From DATMER01 sp034667225 (GTDB lineage: Bacteria; Acidobacteriota; Thermoanaerobaculia; Multivoradales; UBA5704), in contig JAXDKG010000026.1 in the NCBI GenBank assembly GCA_034667225.1, positions 62,001 to 126,000 on the forward strand: a stretch of DNA of 64,000 nucleotides. The letters are read 5' to 3'. The notes under the pieces were generated by a model that did not search any database, was not told the DNA's origin, and worked only from the letters and a program-made list of their open reading frames with translations. The translations under genes and the position numbers were made by a program. Of the stretch, positions 6,776-15,200 are shown piece after piece. Each line of letters opens with the position of its first letter. Within the stretch, counting starts at the first letter, position 1.

Positions 6776-7321
6776 GGATGGCTATGCCCGCGAAGAGGAC
6801 AGCTCCGCATGTGCAGGGAACCGTCCGGTACGCGCCCCGAACGGCTCGAGACGCGAACGGAATGATTCCAGGCGTGATGCGGAAGATCCCAGACGCGATA
6901 CGGACGGTTCGGATCGAGAAGAGAGCGGTTCGAACGCGCTGCGGACGCTTTGAGATGCGAAGCGAACAGTTCCAACCGCGATCCGGACGGCTCGTAGCGC
7001 GAACGGAACGGTTCAGCAGGAGCTGCGGACGGCTCCGAAGCGCAAACGAACAGTTCGGAGCACTTCGCGGACAGTTCCGGAGGCGACGAGGAGGGTTTGT
7101 AGCGCGATCCGGACGGTTTGGAAGGGCAAGAGAACGGTTTGAAGCCCCATGAGGACAGTTCTCTCGTCCATGAGGACAGTTCTCTCGCCCTTCAGGACAG
7201 TTCTCTAGCGCTTGAGGACAGTTCACTTCGCCGTGAGAACAGTTCGCAAGGGCAAGAGAACTGTCCTCATCCCCTTGCAAGCCGTTCTCTTCGCCGATCA
7301 AACCGCTCTTTTCTCGCTCCA
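6776..7321. repeat. 21-bp-period tandem array 2 (26 units)
   Basis: Twenty-six consecutive 21-bp steps with no indel. The first two thirds share a GACGGTTC / GAACNGTTC core (for example GACGGCTCGTAGCGCGAACGG near 6985). The last third shifts to GGACAGTTCTCT-type units, where three successive units (7160-7222) are nearly identical. GAACNGTTC is a palindrome, so each unit carries a dyad on the same helical face. Sequence is unrelated to array 1 although the period is the same. Heptapeptide-like frames exist on both strands but are a by-product of the period. Confidence 0.88.
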
Positions 7322-7334
7322 GAACGCCGAACCT

Positions 7335-7419
7335 GGGGCGAGGGGAAGTCCCCCTCGCCCCACATCAGCCTTTTAGAACTTAAACGACTCGCACGAGTAG
7401 ACGAAGCGGCCGTTCATGC
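7335..7419 (-). pseudogene. Duplicated 3' end and terminator of a TonB-dependent receptor gene
   Basis: About 85 bp here closely match 9541-9625, which contains the terminator hairpin and last codons of the TonB receptor gene. The shared part includes the GGGCGAGGGG / CCCCTCGCCC stem, CAGCCTTTTAGAACTT, and codons encoding the C-terminal GMNGRFVYSRVSFKF region. Identity ends abruptly at 7419. It begins directly after the last 21-bp unit of array 2, so it is either debris of a second receptor gene or a copied segment of the neighbour. Confidence 0.75.
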
Positions 7420-7752
7420 CGAACACTTACCAGGCACTTGGTGATGGCGCCGTTCCCGACGAGGGCCGGACCGCCGAGGTGAAGGCCCTGACCCTGGAAC
7501 CTAGTCGAGGCCTTCGAATCGGAGGACGTGCACCGCGAGACCCGGAAGGAGTTGGATCTCTTCCGCGAGCGGCGGCGCGGGAAGCGGCCACGACGACACT
7601 CCACCAGGCACTTGGTGATGCTTCAAGTCGGCGAGCCACTCTGCTCCGAACACCTGACAGCTACATTCCAATATAGAAAAATCGATTCTCTTGAGTTGCT
7701 ACCCCTCAGGCCCACATATTAGAATTACCTCAAACAGATAGGGGAGAACATC
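7420..7752. other. Gene-free stretch with repeated CCAGGCACTTGGTGATG motif
   Basis: 333 bp without a credible gene. CCAGGCACTTGGTGATG occurs at 7430-7446 and 7604-7620; its core CACCAGGCACTTGGTG is a near-palindrome. Between the copies a GC-rich segment has a short plus frame (...SEDVHRETRKELDLFRERRR) that looks like the tail of some coding sequence but has no start and no recognised family. From about 7640 the DNA becomes AT-rich and leads to the AGGGGAG ribosome site of the next gene. Confidence 0.45.
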
Positions 7753-9510
7753 ATGGCTCCGGCAGCTAGGAAGACTTCATCTGAACACCCCAAGACAAAC
7801 ACAGATCTTAGCGAGGATCACGAGTTAGCTCAATACGTCCAGTCTTTCACTGCCTCTTCCGACCGAGTACGACACCTCATCGTCATATCCGCAGTGGCCA
7901 GCGTACTTGCCTTCGCTGCCTACCGTAATTCGCTTCCCGGAAGCTGGTGGAGTACACGTCTGGACGAGGCTAGAATTGCTGTCCGCAATGAACTATGGAG
8001 AGACCCCGCAGGGCGTATGGAAATCTGCCGGAGACAGGGCCCGAAAGCTGCTGGATTCCACGAAAAGTCCTGCGCCGAAGTACAGAATACTATTGATTGG
8101 GTTAGCCAAAGCAAGCATGGACAGGTCTCTTTAGAAGCCCATCTTGCTGAGATCGAGAAGCAGCGCGTCAGCGAGCTATTGTTAATCAACATACCTTTTT
8201 TGGGAATCCACTTTGACATCAACGATCTCGGAGCATTCTCAGGTATAGGACTGGCAATCATTTGCTTTACTCTTTGCTTTGCCATGGCTCGCCAGCATGA
8301 AAATCTCTATCTCAGCTTGTGGAAGGTACGCAGGATCGCCGATCGCGAAGGCCGCTACAACGACGGTGAGAGCACGGCCAACTTCCTGTACCACGCACTT
8401 GCGATGGCGCAGGTTTTCACAAGGCCTCCTACCCTGGCTCGATGGAGGCCTCGCGGGATCGGGCGCATCGCCATGCGCGTGCTGCTCTTTCTACCCGTTC
8501 TCATTCAAGGTCTTATCATCTTCAGAAACATAAGATCGATTGAGAGTGCATGGCGCCTCAACCCGCGCGCCACTATCCTTAGCATGGCAATCCAGGTTCC
8601 CATGCTAATCGTCATTCTTGTATGCATCCTAGCCTCCTGCTTCTACAGCCGCGCAGGAGACCTACGTTGGCGGGAAACCTTTTTCGCCATCAATCCAGGT
8701 CTCCTCTCCCTGAAGGGATCACCTTTGCTGGAATGGCTAAAAATATCAGAGCCGCCGCATTGGATCTTCGCGTTGGATAACAGCGGCTGCATCTACCTTG
8801 GCGATCCTCCTGAAACCTTTGTAAAAAGAGAGGGAGCATGGACCGTCTGGAGGATCCGCGACGATGGCTTTGTGAGGCGCATCTGCGACCCGTCGGAACT
8901 TCCCGATGAGATCAGAAGACGGCTTGACTTGAAGGGAAATGAGTACCGCTTTCAAGAAGCCGAGGAGAACAGTAAGACAACGGTCCTGGTGCGAATTGAG
9001 CCTAATGGAAACACCACGCGTTTGGCCGGCGGCAAGCGGAGCATCACTGATGGCCAAGGTGTCGAAGCGGGCTTCTCATCAATACGATCTGCGGCGCTGA
9101 GCTCACAAGGTGTACTTTATGCGATCGATGGAGCTTGTGTTCGTAGAATAGGCTCTGACGGGGCTGTTACGACTCTCGGAGGTAATCCACTAGGGAAGTT
9201 TCCCCGGAGTCGCTGGCCTCGCCTTCTCGGGCTCGCGATTGACGGCAATCACGTTCTCGTGGCTGACTATGACTACGGATGCATACGGCAAATCGGTTGC
9301 GAGGACGATGTACTCGGAATCCATTGGAGAAGCCGGGGAAGCTGGTCACCCGTTGGAGTCCTTGTGACTGGTGACATGGTATATGTTCTGGAGCACCGCC
9401 GCCCAAGAATAGGCGGCATCTTCCTGGGCAGCATCGCAGCGATCGCTCGAATCCAGCGAGTTCCGAAGGCCGGCGGCAGCCCTACTGTTGTACTCGAAAT
9501 TACAAGCTGA
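7753..9510 (+). CDS. Membrane protein with C-terminal NHL/beta-propeller-like repeats, unknown function
   Basis: 585 aa, ATG preceded by AGGGGAGAACATC. Four hydrophobic helices: about 41-60 (LIVISAVASVLAFAA), 160-183 (AFSGIGLAIICFTLCFAMA), 235-255 (MRVLLFLPVLIQGLIIF) and 273-298 (MAIQVPMLIVILVCILASCF). The segment 60-160 between helices 1 and 2 is hydrophilic. The C-terminal half has blade-like repeats such as SQGVLYAIDGACVRRIGSDG and GLAIDGNHVLVADYDYGCIR, characteristic of NHL or SMP-30-like propellers. Codon use and base composition are clearly more AT-rich than the flanking genes, so it is probably acquired with the accessory patch around it. It has no attC at its 3' end. No known full-length family recognised. 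Confidence 0.72.
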   Translation: MAPAARKTSSEHPKTNTDLSEDHELAQYVQSFTASSDRVRHLIVISAVASVLAFAAYRNSLPGSWWSTRLDEARIAVRNELWRDPAGRMEICRRQGPKAAGFHEKSCAEVQNTIDWVSQSKHGQVSLEAHLAEIEKQRVSELLLINIPFLGIHFDINDLGAFSGIGLAIICFTLCFAMARQHENLYLSLWKVRRIADREGRYNDGESTANFLYHALAMAQVFTRPPTLARWRPRGIGRIAMRVLLFLPVLIQGLIIFRNIRSIESAWRLNPRATILSMAIQVPMLIVILVCILASCFYSRAGDLRWRETFFAINPGLLSLKGSPLLEWLKISEPPHWIFALDNSGCIYLGDPPETFVKREGAWTVWRIRDDGFVRRICDPSELPDEIRRRLDLKGNEYRFQEAEENSKTTVLVRIEPNGNTTRLAGGKRSITDGQGVEAGFSSIRSAALSSQGVLYAIDGACVRRIGSDGAVTTLGGNPLGKFPRSRWPRLLGLAIDGNHVLVADYDYGCIRQIGCEDDVLGIHWRSRGSWSPVGVLVTGDMVYVLEHRRPRIGGIFLGSIAAIARIQRVPKAGGSPTVVLEITS

Positions 9511-9541
9511 CATCAAGCGTTGAATACCCATCCGAACGTGT

Positions 9542-9566
9542 GGGCGAGGGGGAGTCCCCCTCGCCC
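9542..9566. terminator. Hairpin terminator between convergent genes
   Basis: GGGCGAGGGGGA-GT-CCCCCTCGCCC forms an 11-12 bp stem between the stop of the 585-aa gene (9510, plus) and the stop of the TonB receptor (9578, minus). A short T-run (CCTTTTAG) follows on the plus side. It can serve both directions. A second copy lies at 7335-7361. Confidence 0.7.
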
Positions 9567-9577
9567 GCACCAGCCTT

Positions 9578-12178
9578 TTAGAACTTGAACGACACGCGCG
9601 AGTAGACGAAGCGGCCGTTCATGCCGAAGGGCGAGCTGCTCGGGTAGGTGAAGATCCCCAGGTTCGAGTTCGGCTCCAGGTTGCGGTCCGGGAAGATGTC
9701 GAAGAGGTTCTGGGCCCCCACGGCCCACGTGAAGCGCGGGAATTCGTAGCCGATCTCCAGATCCGTCAGCCACTCCGCTTCGAAATCCTGGGCGACCACC
9801 TGCCGGTCGACGAGGCAGTACTCGCCGTAACGGCTCTCATGCACCGACGTGAAGAGCCCGCCGCGCTTCCAGTCGGCCGCCGTCCGCAAGCTGTTCTCGG
9901 GCTGGCCGCACTCGACCCTGCGCCGCTCGATGGCGTCGAAGAGCACTTCCTGGAGTCCGGTGAGCTGCGGCGGCGTCGGCGCGACCCGCACCACTTCGTT
10001 CTCCGTTGCGTTGTAGCCGACCGAGAGCTTCAGCGTGCTGTCGCTGCCGAGGCGCGTGCCCCAGCCCGCCGTCACGTCGTAGCCCTCGGTCTTGGTGTCG
10101 ATCGCGTTGGTGAAGAAGCGCGCGCCGGTGACGTTGAACGGCGCGAGCAAGGCTGCCACCTGGGCGCCGGTGAAGTTGCCGGACAGGACGATGCGATCCT
10201 CGATGTCGACTCGGTAGAAGTCGATGCCCGCCTCGAACGAAGGCGTCGGGTTCCAGACGAGGCCGATGCTGCGGTGCTCCGACTGCTCGGGCTCCAGGTC
10301 GCTCGCGCCGAGCGCGCGGGCCACCGGGCTGGCGACCGGGAAGGTGCCCACCTCGAATGGCACGAGGACGCCTCCCACCGCCAGGAAATTCGTGCTCACC
10401 GTCGAGAAGAAGGACTGGCCCAGCGAGGGCGCGCGGAAGCCCGTGCTCAGCGCGCCGCGCACTACGAACGACTGGACCGGCTGGTAGCGCAGGGTCAGCT
10501 TGTAATCGCTCGTGTTGCCGAAGTCCTCGTAGTCCTCGTAGCGCACGGCGATCCCCATCCGCAGCTTCTCCAGCAGGTCGCCCTCCAGGTCGACATAGGC
10601 GGCATAGCTGTCGCGTTTGGCGTCAACCTCGTTGGACGGCCGGAAGCCGGGGAACACCTGCGCCCCGGCCGGCGCCTTGGCTCCGAACTGGTCGGGGAAG
10701 CCGCCGTCGATATAAGAGGCGGGCTCGCCGGCGGTGATTTGATAGCCCTCGCGCCGCAGCTCGAGTCCGAAGGCGACGTTGAGCGGCCCGGCGAGGCCGA
10801 CCTCGAAGCCGCGGCTCACGTCCAGGTTCGTCACCAACTGATCGAAGCCGAGCGCGCCGGCGTCGAAGCTCGTCTGGGAGGTCGGGCCGAGCGATACGTT
10901 CAGGCTGTTCGAGACGTCGAACTGGAACTTGTTGTCGCCGTACTCGGTGCTCACGTCCCAGAACCAGTCGCCGCGCGCGCCGCGCAGGCCGACGGCCACG
11001 GAGTAATCGGTCACCTCGGGCTCGATCAGCGGCAGGAAACCGTTCGGATAGATCGACGGAATGTTGCGGTTTTCGTTCGCCCGCCGGAAGAAGCCACCGG
11101 CCGAGCCCTCGCGCCGGCTGACGCCGCCGAAGGTGTAGAAGGAAGTCGAGCCCGACGCGCCGATCTGCGTGGACCCGTTGAAAAAGGCCATGATGTCCTT
11201 GGTCTCCGCGTCGCCCCAATGATGGTTCGGCTGCTCGACCGGATCGCGGGAACCCTGCGGACGGGGGTCCGGGCCGGCGCGGTTCGTGTCCTCGCGGTCG
11301 CGGTACTCGACCGTGGCGAAGAGGGAGCCCCGACCGAGCGCCCAGCCCTGGCTCACGGAGGTATCGATCAGGGCACCGTCGCCGTGGGTGGTCGAGCCAC
11401 CCTTGAGGTTTACGGTGAGGGGCGAGGCGCTCTGCTTGAGGACGACGTTGATGACCCCGGCGATCGCGTCCGAGCCGTACTGGGCGGCGGCGCCGTCGCG
11501 CAGGATCTCGACCTCCTGGATCGCCGAGGCCGGGATGGCGTTCAAGTCCACGCCGGTCGAGCCGCGGCCGATGCTGCCGTTGACGTGGACCAGCGCGCTC
11601 GTGTGCCGGCGCTTGCCGTTGACGAGCACAAGCACTTGATCCGAGCCGAGGCCGCGCAGGGTGGCCGGCCGCACCGTGTCGGTGCCGTCCGTGATTGTGG
11701 GCCGCGGGAAGTTGAACGAAGGCGTGAGCGATTCGAGGATCTGGTTGGTCTCGCTGGCGCCGGCGGTCTCGATGTCCTCGATCTGGAAGACGTCCACCGG
11801 CACGGACTTCTCCGCCTCGGCGCCGGCCGCGCGCGAGCCCACGGTGATCGACTCGTAGAAACCTACGCCCAGGCTGAAGTCCTGGGTCACGGCTCCGGGA
11901 ACGAGGTCCACCTCGACGGTGGAGGGAGCATGCTCGGGGAGAGTGACCTGGAGCTCGACGGTCAGCCCGGAGCCGGGCGGCACGGTCAGGGTGTAGCGCC
12001 CTTCCGCGTCGGTCGTAGCGGTGAGGCCGAGGGCCGGGGCGATCACGGTCGCCCCCGGCAGCGGGCTGCCGTCGGTGGCGCTCGTCACCTGACCGCTGAT
12101 CAGGGTCGGCTCCTGAGCCAGGGCAACCCCGGAGAACAGGATCGCGAAGAGGAGGAAAGCTGCGGCGCGGGACTTCAT
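9578..12178 (-). CDS. TonB-dependent outer-membrane receptor with carboxypeptidase-regulatory N-terminal domain
   Basis: 866 aa from ATG 12178, which has AAAGGAGG seven bases upstream; an in-frame TTG at 12196 lies inside that ribosome site and is rejected. Signal peptide MKSRAAAFLLFAILFSGVALAQ. Residues about 25-105 form a carboxypeptidase-regulatory-like fold (ISGQVTSATDGSPLPGATVI). The plug follows at about 125-245, with NQILESLTPSFNFPRPTITD then RGLGSDQVLVLVNGKRRHTS and an AAAQYGSDAIAGVINVVLK segment. The beta-barrel runs to the C-terminal aromatic ...RVSFKF. It resembles SusC/iron-complex receptors of the type with GSDQVLVLVNGKRRH. Substrate unknown. It follows the RHS gene on the same strand but a strong terminator separates them. 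Confidence 0.92.
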   Translation of the reverse strand: MKSRAAAFLLFAILFSGVALAQEPTLISGQVTSATDGSPLPGATVIAPALGLTATTDAEGRYTLTVPPGSGLTVELQVTLPEHAPSTVEVDLVPGAVTQDFSLGVGFYESITVGSRAAGAEAEKSVPVDVFQIEDIETAGASETNQILESLTPSFNFPRPTITDGTDTVRPATLRGLGSDQVLVLVNGKRRHTSALVHVNGSIGRGSTGVDLNAIPASAIQEVEILRDGAAAQYGSDAIAGVINVVLKQSASPLTVNLKGGSTTHGDGALIDTSVSQGWALGRGSLFATVEYRDREDTNRAGPDPRPQGSRDPVEQPNHHWGDAETKDIMAFFNGSTQIGASGSTSFYTFGGVSRREGSAGGFFRRANENRNIPSIYPNGFLPLIEPEVTDYSVAVGLRGARGDWFWDVSTEYGDNKFQFDVSNSLNVSLGPTSQTSFDAGALGFDQLVTNLDVSRGFEVGLAGPLNVAFGLELRREGYQITAGEPASYIDGGFPDQFGAKAPAGAQVFPGFRPSNEVDAKRDSYAAYVDLEGDLLEKLRMGIAVRYEDYEDFGNTSDYKLTLRYQPVQSFVVRGALSTGFRAPSLGQSFFSTVSTNFLAVGGVLVPFEVGTFPVASPVARALGASDLEPEQSEHRSIGLVWNPTPSFEAGIDFYRVDIEDRIVLSGNFTGAQVAALLAPFNVTGARFFTNAIDTKTEGYDVTAGWGTRLGSDSTLKLSVGYNATENEVVRVAPTPPQLTGLQEVLFDAIERRRVECGQPENSLRTAADWKRGGLFTSVHESRYGEYCLVDRQVVAQDFEAEWLTDLEIGYEFPRFTWAVGAQNLFDIFPDRNLEPNSNLGIFTYPSSSPFGMNGRFVYSRVSFKF

Positions 12179-12236
12179 GGAGACGCCTCCTTTCAAGCTT
12201 GCAAGAACGAATTGCTTGAGGGAAGGCTAACACAAA

Positions 12237-12263
12237 GGGCCGCCGGGTTTTCCCCGGCGGCCC
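12237..12263 (-). terminator. Intrinsic terminator of the RHS-repeat gene
   Basis: On the minus strand GGGGCCGCCGG-GGAAAA-CCCGGCGGCCC is followed by TTTGTGTT. The stem is about 10 bp with a purine-rich loop. It lies 16 bp after the stop of the RHS gene and leaves no space for an immunity gene before the TonB receptor. Confidence 0.72.
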
Positions 12264-12278
12264 CTGGGGATCAACGGA

Positions 12279-15200
12279 TCACTTGGGCACGCACGCGCGC
12301 CGGTCTCCGATCGGACCGATGCAGCCGCCGTAGTAGAGCACCTTCTCCTTGAGCACTCCGTAGCAGGTCGGACAGACCGCGCGGCTGGCGCCGACGCTCA
12401 GGAGCGCATTCGTCGGCGGATCGGCGTGGCGCACGACCTTCCGCTCTGCGTGGTTCTCGCACCGGTCGGCGCCGTTCGCGAGGTTGCCGAGGAAGTTGCC
12501 GTCGATGCCGAAGAGAGCGGCGGCGGTCATGCCCAGGAACTCGAACAGCTTCTCGAGGCGGCTGCCGCTCAGCGCCCAGGCGAGCTCGCGCGGGCCCGCC
12601 TTGAACATCGCGGCCTTCGCCAGGAGGATCTTCCGGCCCGCCTCGGTCCTGGGATCGACCTGCCAGTCCGTGAGCGGAATGTCGAGGGGCTTCTTTACGA
12701 TCCAGCCGAAGGCGACGGTGATCTTGTCCGCCTTCCCCTCCCAGGGCGGTTTGCCGTTCTTGCTGAACGGGTTCGGGATCTGCTGGTTGGCGAGTTGGCG
12801 CCACGCGGCATCGACCGACATCGCGAGGAGCACGTTCATCGCGCAGGAGAGCAGCGTCTCCGAGATGCGGCCCACGTAGTAGCCCTCGATCGTCGCGTTC
12901 TCGCTGCTGTACTTGGCGATCGTCCCGTACTCGATGGCGACCGAGAAGCCGGTCGGATCGTAGGCGTTGATCGGATCCGCGCCCGCGTAGGTGTAGCGGT
13001 TCAGATCGATCGGATCGTTCAGGCGGAAGGCCGCGACGTCGCGGGTGAGGAAGCGGCCGGTGCCGGGGCTGAAGTGGCGGGCCCGCAGGTATTGCAGCCC
13101 GGTCGTGCCGTCGGTCCACTGGCCGCGGTAGCCGAAGGGATTGGCCGTGGAGCCCTGGACCTGCGTGCGGACGCCCCAGGCGTCGTAGCGGTAGCGGTCG
13201 GTCTGCACACCCGCGGAATTCGTCAGGCCGACGATGCTGCCCAGGCCGTCCTCGACGTAGTACGCGGAGGTCGTGCCGAGCCGCTGCACCACGTCGTCGC
13301 CGCCGTAGGAGTAGGCGATCGAAGAGCCGGAGGAGTCGGACTCGTAGACGATGTCGCCGAGCGCGCTCTGTTCGTTCCAGGCGTAGCTGCGGATCGAGCT
13401 GCCGACCGCCTCGCGGACCATGCGGCCGTCGGCGTCATAGCCGTAGGTCGAGGTCAGGCCGTTCGGCATTACGGCCTTGGTGAGGCGGTTGGCCGCGTCG
13501 TAGCTGTAGGTGGTCGTGCTGGCGCCGTCGGTCACGCGGATGAGATTGCCGCGGCCGTCGTAGGTGTACTGCGCCGAGCCCGCCGACGTGAGCTGATCGA
13601 GCTCGTTGTACTGGTAGGCCGTGGCGGCGCCGTTGGCGGTCGCCGATGTGCGGTTTCCGGCCTGGTCGTAGGCGTATCCCAGCTCCGAGACCGTGGTGCC
13701 GGAGCCGCTGACCACCGCCTCGCGGATGAGGCGGGAGGCGTCGTCGTACGTCCAGTTCGTGCGCGTGCCGCTGGCCTCCTGCACGCTCAGGCGCCGGCCG
13801 CCCGGGCTGAACGTGTAGACGAACGATTCGAACGACGCCGCGGCGCCGAGGTGATGGGCGACGCTCGTCAGGCGGTCCCGCGAGTCGTAGCCATAGTCGG
13901 TGATCACGCCGTTGGGAAGCTGCCGCTTTGTCAGCCGTCCGCCGGTGTCGTAGGTGTAGGTGGTCAGGCCGCCGCTGGGATCGGTCACCGTCTTCAGGCG
14001 GTCGAGCGCGTCGTAGGTGTAGCCCGTCACCCCGCGGGGGGTGGAGATGGAGGTGATGTTGCCGGCCGCGTCGTAGCCGTAACCGATCACGACTCCCGTC
14101 GGCTGGGTGATCCGGCTCAGACGGTCGAGGTCGTCGTACTCGTAGAGCGTGACGCCCGCTTCCGTGGTCGCGGTCTGGCGCTTGCCGGTCGGCGAATAGG
14201 CGAACGCCGCGGCCTTGCCGTCGAAATAGTTCACCCGCAGGAGGCGGTCCATGCCGTCCCAGGTGAGGTGATTGACGTTGCCGTCGGTCAGCCGGATGTC
14301 CACGACGTGGCCGACCTGGTCGTAGGTGTATTGCTCGAAGGTGCCGCCGGGGAGGATCTTCTTCACCAGCCGGTCCTCGCCGTCGTACTCGTACCGGGTC
14401 TCGTGGCCGTTCGCATCGATCACGCCGGTGACGTTGCCGACCTGGTCGCGCACGTAGCTCGTGATGTTCCCGGCCGGATCGGCGACCGAGGCGATCTCGC
14501 TGTGCTCGTCGTAGGTGTACGACGTCGTCTTGCCGTCCTCGTCCGTCGACGAGCGCAGGAACATGCCGTCGTAGACGTTCTGGACCGACGTCCCGTCCGG
14601 ATTGATCAGCGAGGTCGTGCGGCCGCGCGAGTCGTAGCGCGCCTCACGCTTCAAGTTATCGGCACGGGTGACCGCGGTCACCTGGTTCTTGGCGTCGTAG
14701 GTGAGAGTCGAGGTGCGGCCGGCGGCGTCGCGGACCGACTTGATGCGGCCGGCGTCGTCGTGCGTGAACACGGTGGTGTTGTTGCGCGCGTCGATCACGC
14801 TGGTGAGGCGGCCCGCCGGGTCGTAGGTGTACGTGGTCGTCGCGGCGGAGGGCGTGCCGTACGCGCTCGTCGTGCTGACGAGCTGCTCGGCCTTGTCATA
14901 GACGAACCGCTGCACGTTGCCGTCCCCGTCCGTCACAGAAAGCATCCGCCCGGCATGGTCGTAGGTCATCTCGGCCTGCGAGCCGTCGGGATACGTGGTG
15001 GAGATCAGGCGGTCGCCGGCGTCGTATTCATGGACCCAGGAGCCGCCGTTCGCATCCTCCTCGGCGGTGCGGTTGCCGTTGGCGTCATAGGTGTACGTCA
15101 ACGCGGCGCCGAGCGAGTCGCGGCGCTCGGTCAGGTTGCCCAGCGAGTCGTACTCCCAGGTCATGGCAGTGTGCCGGCTGTCGCTCATCGAGGTCAGGTT

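Noticed and set aside
6131..7301. Frames through the 6.1-7.3 kb arrays on both strands
   Set aside because: Same reason: they follow from the 21-bp step. Composition of the translations is extreme (Ser/Pro/Thr/Cys or Arg-rich) and differs by frame only through the repeat.
9839..12352. 837-codon plus-strand frame opposite the TonB receptor
   Set aside because: Shadow; the minus frame has a signal peptide, plug and barrel end, and the plus frame would run through its ribosome site and terminator.
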